In this document: positions 1 through 7,725 of the stretch, piece by piece
How the letters are laid out: each line of letters opens with the position of its first letter
Position numbering within the stretch: the first letter of the stretch is position 1
Assembly (NCBI GenBank): GCA_002179805.1
Contig: NAVB01001397.1
Location: 1-21,745, forward strand
DNA length: 21,745 nt
Origin: Acanthamoeba lenticulata
Taxonomy: Eukaryota > Discosea > Longamoebia > Acanthamoebidae
Direction: 5' to 3'
The notes under the pieces: generated by a model
What the model saw: the letters and a program-made list of their open reading frames with translations, nothing else
Told to the model about the DNA's origin: nothing
Databases searched by the model: none
Position numbers and translations under genes: made by a program

Positions 1-919
1 GCCAGATCGGCGGCGCTGGACTCGGTTCGGACCAACCCCCCCCCCCCCAAACCCCCCAATCTCTCGTCTTTCTTCTCCTCCTTCGTTCTTTCTTCTTCTT
101 CTTCTTCTTCTGGTCCCAAAACTCACGCGCCAGGCGAGCAGGCCTTTACCTGAGCAAGAAGCTGTGCAAAATGTTCAATGGCACGGTGTGGGCCGAGAGC
201 CACGATAACGACACCGTGTTCCACTTCACCGTCATCCTGGCCGGTGAGCGTCCCTGTCCCCTTGCCCCCTTCTTGCAACATTTCATTGATGGCGTGTCGG
301 TGCGTCGTGGTGGCCACCAGCCCCGGGCCAGCGCCCTGATGACGACGATCGGTGGTGGGAGGAGCAGCACGCGGAGCGGCTCAAGCAGAAGCGGGTGCTC
401 TTGTTCCTGCGCAACCAGACCAATGCGCGCATCCTGCATGGCCAACTCGCGCGCGCGGGCGCCATCGTCACGCTGGCCCGCGACCGTGACGACTTCATGC
501 GCCGCCTCCAGCCGCCCAACAACAAGACCGCCGTCGAGTTCTCGCCACAAGGTACATCACTTCACCATCTTGATCGCCATCTTGATCTTAAAGGTTGACA
601 TCATGTTCGCCTCAAAGCAGGTCGATTCGACGCAGTTGTGGTCGACGTGCCGAGCCTGGAGCGAGTGCGGATCTACTTGCTGTCGCTCTCGCAGCTGCCC
701 CCGCTGGTGGTGACCGCCACGGCCGTGGAGCGCGAGAGCGAGGACCTCCGGCAGCTGCGCGAGCAGTACTCGCCGCAGCTGCACGTCATGCACCTGCCGC
801 TGCGCCAAGGCCGCCTGCTGGCCGAGTGGCAGAACGTGTTGGCCTGCTTCGAGGCCGGCCGATCGCCGGCCGTCGCAGCCCGACACCAACGACAACAACG
901 AGGCCAGAACGAAAGCTAA
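1..919 (+). CDS. Hybrid histidine kinase, C-terminal part (ATPase end plus degenerate receiver); 5' end outside window
   Basis: Partial gene. Coding exons read as 1-24, 142-243, 321-551 and 621-919 (TAA). Joining the first two gives the G2 box GGAGLGLYLSKKLCKMFNG, then WAESHDNDTVFHFTVIL, the usual end of a HATPase_c domain of a sensor kinase. A linker (PGQRPDDDDRWWEEQHAERL) leads into a receiver-like domain starting KRVLLFLRNQTNARIL. The strand ending FDAVVVDV has an Asp where the phosphoacceptor should be. The usual acidic pair near the start is replaced by Arg-Asn, and the conserved Lys of the KP loop is Leu (HLPLRQGRL), so phosphotransfer is doubtful. All introns are GT-AG and keep phase; the first (25-141) holds a long C/T tract. 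The gene is convergent with the MIT gene, 48 bp away. Membership in the hybrid kinase family is firm; sensor input and phosphorelay partner cannot be seen here. Confidence 0.88.
39..112 (+). repeat. Homopolymer C and CTT-rich pyrimidine tract inside an intron
   Basis: Two C runs (about 13 and 6) are followed by a TTC/CTT microsatellite. The tract lies in the 25-141 intron just upstream of its acceptor, so it can serve as an extended polypyrimidine tract. Length variation between strains is likely. Confidence 0.8.
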
Positions 920-967
920 ACGCCAAAGCGTGAAGCGAGGCTGACTGTACACGACTTTTTTGGTTGT

Positions 968-1903
968 TCAATCAATGAACGTAAAGGACGACAAAGCCAA
1001 GGACGATGGTTTGCCAGAAACCTCTTCGCATCCTTCGTCTTCTGAGTCGTCCGATAGGAGCAGGAAATCGTCCACTTCGGCACGAATCTTTGCTTCGCCG
1101 TCGCAGTCATCCGGCGCGCTGGTTGATGTTGGGCCATGTTCGAGCATCAGTCGCGGGGGTGGTGAAGAAGGAAGCGATGTGGCCATAATCATCGAATCCA
1201 AGATGCTCGTCATCCATCGCCAAGGCGCCGAAGGTGATGTAGAAGTGGATGGTGAGATGGAGGGCGGAGAAGTTGAGAGCGCATAATCTCGTAATCGCTG
1301 CCATGAGGATGGCGAAACCTCACCGCTGCCAGTCCTGCTCACTGGCCGGCTTAGCTCTCGGCATTCACTCGTCTCTTCTTCATCGGCAGCATTTCCTCTG
1401 GTGTAGACAAAGAGCAGGGCGTCATCTCCCCACTTTGGTGGACTGCGTGCGTATATCATCTCCCCTTCCTCCCAGTCATCCTCTTGGTGCCGTCGTTGTC
1501 GGCAGTGTCGAGGAATGGTCAGCCCCTCACTTTCCTCCTCCTCCTCCTCCTCGTCATCTTCTTCCTCAATGGGCTCCTCTTCGGCACTGCTGTGACCATC
1601 GTCGTTTGGTCGTTTGTTGAGGTAAAGTCGGAGCTCGCTGGCCTTTCGGCGGTGTGTGGCGGCGAGAAGGTCCAGCGAGCGTCGCATCTCTTGCGAGCTT
1701 GTCCGCAGGGCCGCACTCAAGAAGAGTTCAGCGGCACGATCGAGGAGCGCCATCGCCTTCTCCCTGTCGCCTTCTCTCTCCGCTGCTTCGGCCTCTTGGA
1801 CGCACTTCCGCGCCTAAGAACAACGTGAAGAGACGCGAAATGGAATCAGTAAATCTCGATGTGCAAGATTTTTGAGACCAGAGCAAATGAAGTGCCTCAC
1901 CAT
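968..1903 (-). CDS. MIT-domain protein with acidic low-complexity tail
   Basis: The start codon ATG (1903-1901) is followed directly by a phase-0 intron (1814-1900, GTGAGG...TTCTTAG). The protein then begins M-ARKCVQEAEAAEREGD and continues through MALLDRAAELFLSAAL, RRSLDLLAATHRRKASELRLYL. This is the three-helix pattern of an MIT (microtubule interacting and trafficking) domain, about residues 2-70, which in known families binds ESCRT-III tails. A long Glu/Asp stretch and Ser/Pro-rich sequence follow, ending ...SSFTFID at TGA 968. The downstream frame is open without splicing, but a donor-like GTGAGGGG near 1530 with an AG near 1483 would remove 48 nt in frame, and another donor-like site lies near 1310. 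The tail after about residue 90 is therefore uncertain. It lacks the AAA ATPase of Vps4 and the protease of calpain-7. MIT assignment is by helix pattern only. Confidence 0.68.
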
Positions 1904-2337
1904 GATAAGAGGGGACACAGACTCGGTCTGCATGCTGTGTGCTATAGATTCGTTGAACGCAACTGATCAATAGTTGGCGGTGAGGTCCACCGGCTCACGA
2001 TGACGTCGAGAAAGACTCAAGAAGGCCGACGGGTTGTGGAGGTCGGAACGTTGACGGCGTCGAGTGGGTGACGGCTCTTGGCGCCTCTGGTCTTCGACCC
2101 GTCAGTACATGCGTGAGGTTAGCTTGGCGCCTTGTGGCCCACCACCTGCCTAGGATGGCAACGTTGCTTCGCCCGTTGACGCAAGCGAACGCACCCAGGA
2201 GGATTGGGAACCAACGGGTGGTCGGGCCATTCGGCCCAACTCTCACCAACGGATTCGCGAAGTTGTCTTCGTCTTTCTTGGACATTACGCCAGGAACGTA
2301 CGGTTCTGGCGGGTCGCCATTTATGCTGACGTGGGCG

Positions 2338-2345
2338 TGACGTCA
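2338..2345. promoter_or_regulatory. CRE/ATF-type palindrome TGACGTCA
   Basis: A perfect 8-bp palindrome 38 bp before the ATG at 2384, with a second half-like TGACGTGG about 14 bp further upstream. It is the classic binding site of CREB/ATF bZIP factors. The same 8-mer also occurs inside introns at 15797 and 18970, so position rather than mere presence is the argument. Confidence 0.35.
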
Positions 2346-2349
2346 GCCA

Positions 2350-2366
2350 ACAAAAAGCGTTTTTGT
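2350..2366. promoter_or_regulatory. Inverted repeat ACAAAAA-GCG-TTTTTGT upstream of the METTL21-like start
   Basis: Seven-base perfect arms around a 3-base centre, ending 17 bp before the start codon. It could be part of the core promoter or 5' leader; no factor is recognised. Confidence 0.3.
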
Positions 2367-2383
2367 CTTTTGGCCACTAAACA

Positions 2384-4001
2384 ATGGCCACAGTGGAAGG
2401 GGCAGCCGTCCTGGCGCTGCAGGAAGAGCTGAGCGCGCTGGCCTCGGCGGAAGTGTGCGTGCACTGCGGTCAGGTTTTCTCCAAAGCGTCCCCTAGCTCC
2501 TGCACGTTCCACAGCGGTGACTACACAGCGCCTACCTCCAACGCGACGGAGGCTACCTGTGCGCACTTCAGTTGCTGCGGAGCCCAGGAGGACATCTTCT
2601 GGGGCGGCTCACCCCTTTATGACGCGCTTATCCCGCTGGTAAGCAGCTCTGGCCCTGGCTTCCTTTCCCGCTGGTGAGGGTGGAGTCTTGGCTGGCTTAT
2701 TGACGCAACGGCAATAGGCGGCCAAGGGGCCAGTGTTCGTGAGTAGTGGAGGGTGCTGCAGCACAAAGCATGTCGTGCTTGGGGAAGACGTGCGGGTGGA
2801 AGATGTAGTGCCGTGGAGACTGCGGCTGCTGCGGCGACGCCTATCTTCTCTGGTAGACGACCACAAGGTACTGAGCCCACTTTTTCTTCTGTTCGTTTGG
2901 CTTGTGTCCCAACCACGCGAGGACTCGCTTTGTTGCGTGTGGTAGAGGCTTCACGAGGCAGACCGCCAAAAGGCGACCAGCGTCATCCGTCGCATGCACA
3001 ATGCCATGTGGGACGTGGGCGACGGCATAAGCTTCTTCGGCCGACGCTTAAGTGCGCTTATGATCGGTCCCTCCCTTCGCCAACCCACTGACAACATGCT
3101 GTGTACCAGACTTTGCTGCAACGAGCCACGGCAGCACCAAGAACGATGCTCCTATCATCAACACCGGCCTTCGGATATGGGACGGCGTATGACTTCATCA
3201 CCAGCTTGTTCATGACCATGCTTTTGAAGGTGGCTGAACCGACGTGCGCGCACAGGCGATCGTGCTGGCCAAGTACTTGGAGCACCGCTACCCGACCGCC
3301 GACCACTGGGCTGGGAAGCGCGTGCTGGAGGTGGGCGCCGGATGCGGTCTCGTGGGCCTCGCGCTGGCGCTCCAGGGTGCCGACCTGCTGCTTACCGACC
3401 GGGAGGAGGTCCTCCCCACGCTCCGCGACCACGTCCGGCGGAACCTTTCAGCCTCTTCTTCTTCCTCCGGCGACGACAGGGCGCGTCCGTCGGTCGCAGT
3501 GGCCGAGCTAGACTGGCGCCAGGACGCTTCGGGTCCGTTGCGTCCAACGCCTTTTCGCAGGTTGTCTGTGCTTGTGCGCTGAGCAACAACGTGCGACGAT
3601 TGTCGATGGCCAGGTTTTGTACAAGAGGGCGGCGGCTTTGACTACATCATGGCGGCCGACGTGATCGGCTTTCCGGCCGTGCTGGACATCCTTGCCACGA
3701 CGCTTCACACGCTCATGTTCTCTTCTGCCGTGACTGTACGCTTCATCGTCTCCTTCATCTTCAGCGCGATCATGGTCATGGTCAGCTCCTAACACCGCAG
3801 GAGCAGCGCACGACGCAGTGCATCATGTCCTACAAGGTGCGGGACGAACGGGTGGAGGCGAGCTTCCTCGAGAAGATGGCGGCAAAGGGGTTCCACATGT
3901 GGTCCGTGGCGCCGAGCGACATGCACCCAACCTACCAGGCTGATTCCATCCACATCGTCGTATTCACCGCCCAACAGCCGTCGCCGCAGCAGCAAGTATG
4001 A
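2384..4001 (+). CDS. METTL21-type SAM methyltransferase with N-terminal Cys/His zinc-like motif
   Basis: Coding exons: 2384-2638, 2718-2867, 2958-3051, 3110-3186, 3256-about 3532, 3614-3735, 3801-4001 (TGA); about 391 aa. The N-terminus has the metal-site pattern C25-x2-C28...C40-x2-H43...C59...C64C65 (CVHCGQVF, CTFHSGDY, CAHFSCCG), similar in spacing to CHORD-like modules. The catalytic half starts TGLRIWDGAIVLAKYLEHRY and contains SAM motif I VLEVGAGCGLVGLALAL and the LLLTD strand, then FDYIMAADVIG in the place of the post-II motif, ending in an alternating strand AKGFHMWSVAP...IHIVVFTA. This is the methyltransferase_16/METTL21 family, which methylates Lys in proteins such as Hsp70 and eEF1A; substrate unknown here. 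One junction is unsure: the strong donor at 3561 breaks frame with the next exon, while a weaker one at 3533 keeps it (SGFVQEGGG). Confidence 0.82.
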
Positions 4002-4093
4002 AGAAGATGAAGAAAAAGACGACAAAGAAGCAGAATGATAACAAGAAGAGAAGCTCAATTAAAAACAAACAAAAAAACGCTGGCGGACAGGAG

Positions 4094-6023
4094 TTAATAG
4101 GAGAGGTCGATGGGCGAGGAGGGCGAGCCGATCTGCGAGTTGGCCTTCTTGAAGTCCTCCTCGAAGCGCCGCTTGATCTCCGGCACCTTCTCGGCCACGA
4201 ATTTCCTGCACGCCCGCACGCTGCGCGTTGAGTTGCTCTTCCTTCGAAGAAAAAAACAACGAAGAGACGACAAAGCTTGACATGGGAGGCGGGAGTGGTT
4301 ACTTGATGCGACCAGCCAGCTCCTTGGCGGGCCAGCGCGGCGAGTAGGGGTACCCTCCGTAGACGATTTGCAGCGGCTGCGAGTTGCCCCTGCGCACGCA
4401 ATCAACGTATCAGTGCGAGCCATGATGAGTGACAAAGAGACGTCAGGCCCACGCACTTGTGGTGCTCCATGGACGAGATGAGGATCTCGGGTTGCTCTCC
4501 CGGGAAGGTCTCGCCCAGCGTGACTGTATCATCCAAGCCGCGTCAAGTCAGTCCACAATGGGTGATGTCGGTGCCGTTGGCAAGCGTACTGGTGATGGTA
4601 AACACGATGTCCTCGCTATAGAGGAAGCACCCGCTTCGGTTCTTGTTGTCCAGCTCGAGGGGGCTGAGAAAGGCAAAAATATTCAAAAAACAGTGAGCAA
4701 ATTGTTTTTGTAATTTGATTTTTTTTAAAGAAGAGTAATTAAGAAAAATAAATAAAAAAAACAATCGAGGGAGCGACGCACTTGCCCAGGGCATCGACAA
4801 GCTCGAGGAAGAGGGTGCGACGATGGCACCACTGTCCAAACTTCTCCTCGAGCACGTCCATCACGGCCGGCATGAACATGATCAGGCACATCTCTCCGGA
4901 CCATTGTGGCAGCTGTTGTTGTTAGCCACAAAACCCACAAGTATTGCGTGAGGCTCCTACGTGCTCGTTGTCAAGCGAAGGCGGGAGAAGGTAAGGAATG
5001 GGGATCAGCAGGATGTGGTCACGCACCGGAACTTTGCCGAGAGAGCGCTCCCAGTCAGGCGGGAGCAAGAGTTTCACGTCGGGCGCCGTGGCTTGGCCCA
5101 GCCTGTCATCCAGCAGCCGAACGCAGGTAAGAAATGAAGATTAAGCCGAGTTTCACCTTCGGATGAAGGAGGAGGCGACAAGGAACCGGAAAGTGACGAT
5201 AATGAAGATAGAGTCATGGATTGAGAGTTGCGATTCGGCAACTCTTCGCTTGACCTCGTCGGTCACGGAGACCGGGATGAAGCAGTGAACTTCGTCCTGC
5301 CGTACAAGGAACTCCACACGCTGGAGAGAGAAAGAGTCACGCAAGAGGAACCATTGAAACGATTACGAAAAAGGAGGAGAGCGCCACATACGGGGATTTC
5401 TTCGATGGTGCTGATCTCAAACTGGAGGCGCTCGTCCGGAACGCTCTTGACCAGCGCCAGCTGCCTTTCCTGCAGTCAGGAGCACATGAAGCGTAAGACT
5501 TGAGGCGAGTATAAACGACGGGAGGGCATGACGTGCTTTGTACAACGCCAAGAGCTCAAGCACGCACTCAAGCAAGCACGTCCGGCTTTCGGTGGGTCTG
5601 TGGGCGTAATGTGCACAACCAACCGTGAGGCAGGGCCGCCGCAGAGAGAGATCTAAGGTGGGAACGAACCGCCAGTTTGCTATGGATTTGAGTGTGGAAA
5701 GTCGGAAGGAGGCCTCTTCGCCTGGCGGGAAGATGAAATCAGGCGGCACCTCTGGTCGTGCAGCATCGAGCACGACTCCCCCTGCATTTCGATTAAACGA
5801 GGCTACCCAACGAAGTGTCACACGGGAGAGGGCACGTACAGATGAGGAACGCTTGGCCACCCACGAGGGGCAACTGCAACATGAAGCGATCTGGCGCGTA
5901 GGGGAAAGGCACCGCTTGATGGTTAACCATAAAGCTGTAGGGACTGGCCAGTAGAGCGGCGATGTTCTCCTGGATAGCCAGCGCAGGCGGCACCACAGGG
6001 GATGGTGCTGCCACCACCTCCAT
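4094..6023 (-). CDS. BABAM2: BABAM2 (BRE/BRCC45) orthologue, scaffold of BRISC and BRCA1-A deubiquitinase complexes
   Basis: Coding exons (5'->3' on -): 6023-5840, 5781-5670, 5597-5537, 5469-5392, 5320-5157, 5102-4961, 4912-4782, 4663-4590, 4523-4457, 4389-4303, 4241-4094; about 415 aa against 383 in human. Diagnostic matches to the family: RFMLQLPL, then W-GVVLDAARPEVPPDFIF (human ...PELPPDFIF), LKSIANW, and YGGYPYSPRWPAKELAGRI near the end (human YPYSPRW). The family has two UEV-like folds that lack the catalytic Cys and holds the BRCC36 metalloprotease complex together. All junctions keep phase; one intron (5470-5536) appears to be GC-AG. Start at 6023 is the first ATG after a TATA-like box and has good context; the frame is open upstream through a Lys-rich stretch without ATG. 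The piece 5157-5230 is unusually hydrophobic and the least certain part. Confidence 0.88.
5470..5536 (-). other. Probable GC-AG intron in BABAM2
   Basis: The exon ending ...LELLALYK must join ERQLALVKSVPDE in phase 0. At this boundary the intron begins GCACGT rather than GT; the acceptor is CTGCAG. No GT in the neighbourhood keeps the frame. GC-AG introns are a known minor class of U2 introns. Confidence 0.6.
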
Positions 6024-6253
6024 GGCGTCTGTTTCTGGCGTTGTTGTGGCCCCTGCGGCCACAACCTTTTGCTTTTTCTTTTTCTCCTTCTTGGTGTCCT
6101 CCTTCTTCTCCTTCGACTTCTTTGTTTTCTTTTTCTCCTTTTTGTCCTTCACCTTGGCTTCTGCCGTCCTCCCTTCTGCCGTGTTCTTGGTGACCTCCAC
6201 TTTCGATCCAGCACCTGCAGGTTGGTTAAATAGATTAAGTATTTTCTGTTTTA

Positions 6254-6260
6254 TTTTATA
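6254..6260 (-). promoter_or_regulatory. TATA-box-like element for BABAM2
   Basis: TATAAAA on the minus strand, continued by TAAAACAG, about 30 bp beyond the stop codon of the upstream gene and about 230 bp before the first ATG of BABAM2. The 5' leader between them would be strongly purine-rich. A TATA box is common in Acanthamoeba Pol II promoters. Confidence 0.5.
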
Positions 6261-6289
6261 CTCGGTTTAATTTCAGGAACTTAGTCTCT

Positions 6290-7390
6290 TTACACTTGAA
6301 CAATGTCATCATCGACGGCGTAAAGCTCAGAGGAAACGGCGTTGTTGTTAAAGATATCAGTGGACGTAGGGGTGATCGAGTTGCTGGAATCGCTGAGTGT
6401 CGGTGGCGCAACGCCGCGGCGCAGCGTCGCCAGAGTGCTGGCGAGCTTGGTATGTTGCGTCTCGCTGGCCCACTTCTTAAACTTCTTCTCCTTCTTATCG
6501 CGCCAGCGCTTGACACGCTTCTTCTCGAACGCCATTTCCTTGAGAATGCCCTTCTTGCGTCGTGCCGCTTCGATCTCGAGAAGGTCGTTGTCGAGAGGCG
6601 TCGTGCCAGTGAGGAACTCACAGAAGCAGTTGCACAGTCTGTTGTGGCGCGGCATGATGCAGTTGATGACGCGGTCCGTAGGTCCAAAGGCGACAAGCGC
6701 GTAGATACAACAGGCCCATACGAAGCAGAAACCAGTGAGGGTGTAGATGACAATCTTGAAGGAGTTGGGCAGACCCTGTGACTCAGCCACAAGGAGGTTG
6801 ATGCCGATGGAGAAGAGGACCACGGAGAACCGGCAGCCCCACTGACAGAGAGGCATGAACGCGCGGTGCCACGGCTCATAGGTGTGTGCCGAGGTGGTCT
6901 TGGCCATGTGGAGAGTTACCACTGACAGGAAGACGTTGACCACGAAGCTCCAAAGCATAAGGAAGACAGACCAATTCAGGACGGGCGAGAAACTGGTGAT
7001 GCCGGGATCGTTCTTGAGGTAGTCCGACAGGATGAAGCCCTCAAAACCGAGCAAGAGAGTGGAGAAGTTGAAGTAGGAGTTATACTGCTCGGCTGCCTCA
7101 GTGCCTTGGCCGTTCCACTTCTCCAGCGCGGCCGCTCGCGCTCGGACCAGCCACTCCTCGGTCATTAAAGTCTCCTTGAACTGACCGCAGCAGGTGTCTG
7201 GAATATCTCCTGGGTCTGGATCGTTTTCCAGCTCATACTCAACTTCGGCCTGCTCGCTCCTGTTGAGCTTATTCATCTCCTCATCCTCTTTGTCGTCTTC
7301 TCCCCTGTTCCATTTGGCCACTTTATCCAGGGCACTCTTTCTTCGGTCCGAGGCCGTACGTGATGGTTTCGGCGACTGAGATGAGGACAT
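6290..7390 (-). CDS. Four-helix membrane protein resembling Orai/CRAC calcium channels
   Basis: Intron-less, 366 aa from ATG 7390 to TAA 6290. The N-terminal ~100 residues are hydrophilic and acidic. Four hydrophobic segments follow at about 105-122, 139-161, 185-203 and 213-235, then a cytosolic tail with a very basic helix (KKRVKRWRDKKEKKFKKW). TM1 reads STLLLGFEGFILSDYL; human Orai1 has SALLSGFAMVAMVEVQL, and Asp123 falls where the Orai filter Glu106 lies. The loop before TM3 has E-x2-HR, also as in Orai1. Topology (N and C inside, 4 TM, short loops) agrees. The frame is open upstream to 7729 but that stretch reads like an untranslated leader, so the Met at 7390 followed by Ser-rich sequence was chosen. 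Resemblance is by eye and weak outside TM1; an unrelated amoebozoan membrane family remains possible. Confidence 0.5.
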   Translation of the reverse strand: MSSSQSPKPSRTASDRRKSALDKVAKWNRGEDDKEDEEMNKLNRSEQAEVEYELENDPDPGDIPDTCCGQFKETLMTEEWLVRARAAALEKWNGQGTEAAEQYNSYFNFSTLLLGFEGFILSDYLKNDPGITSFSPVLNWSVFLMLWSFVVNVFLSVVTLHMAKTTSAHTYEPWHRAFMPLCQWGCRFSVVLFSIGINLLVAESQGLPNSFKIVIYTLTGFCFVWACCIYALVAFGPTDRVINCIMPRHNRLCNCFCEFLTGTTPLDNDLLEIEAARRKKGILKEMAFEKKRVKRWRDKKEKKFKKWASETQHTKLASTLATLRRGVAPPTLSDSSNSITPTSTDIFNNNAVSSELYAVDDDIVQV

Positions 7391-7725
7391 TCTGATCCCC
7401 TTCTTCTGGAAAAAGCTGTCCCACACCCATGAGTTTATACAACTTGGCTTGTTGTTCAGGAACGAAAGCGAAGGTGTACCTTTTGTGTTTGTACAAACAG
7501 CTGAGGAAGTTAGTGTGATCCTCCCTGCAGCTCTCTTTCTTGTATGTTCTTCTGTTCTGCGCCCGCAGCGCCTCCCGCCTTGTCGTGTTTCAGGCCCGTT
7601 GGTGCGCTTTCCTTTCTGGTGCACTGTGTCGACTTCTCTTTTTCTGGGCCAGGCTTTGCAGTTCGGTTTCGTTCTGTTTTTGACACTAATGTGGGCGCTT
7701 ACAGACGTCTGTGAAAGCTGCACAT
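7391..7725. other. Spacer upstream of the Orai-like gene
   Basis: 335 bp between the hydrolase stop and the Orai-like start, both on the minus strand. It contains a 12-bp palindrome GTTTGTACAAAC (7487-7498). It must hold the promoter and leader of the membrane-protein gene and the 3' end of the hydrolase; no coding exon supported. Confidence 0.5.

Larger units (their letters stand above)
1904..2383. other. Divergent intergenic region between the MIT gene and the METTL21-like gene
   Basis: 480 bp without a convincing coding exon. It must hold the promoters of both flanking genes. The 90-codon open frame here has no family resemblance and no good splice context. Visible elements are the TGACGTCA palindrome and an A/T inverted repeat close to the right-hand gene, listed separately. 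Confidence 0.6.

Noticed and set aside
171..713. Continuous 180-codon plus-strand frame over the histidine kinase
   Set aside because: It reads through two introns; only its first 24 codons belong to the kinase. The spliced model restores the receiver-like domain.
2068..2340. Plus-strand 90-codon frame in the divergent spacer
   Set aside because: No domain, no splice support, composition like non-coding DNA, and it overlaps the likely promoters.
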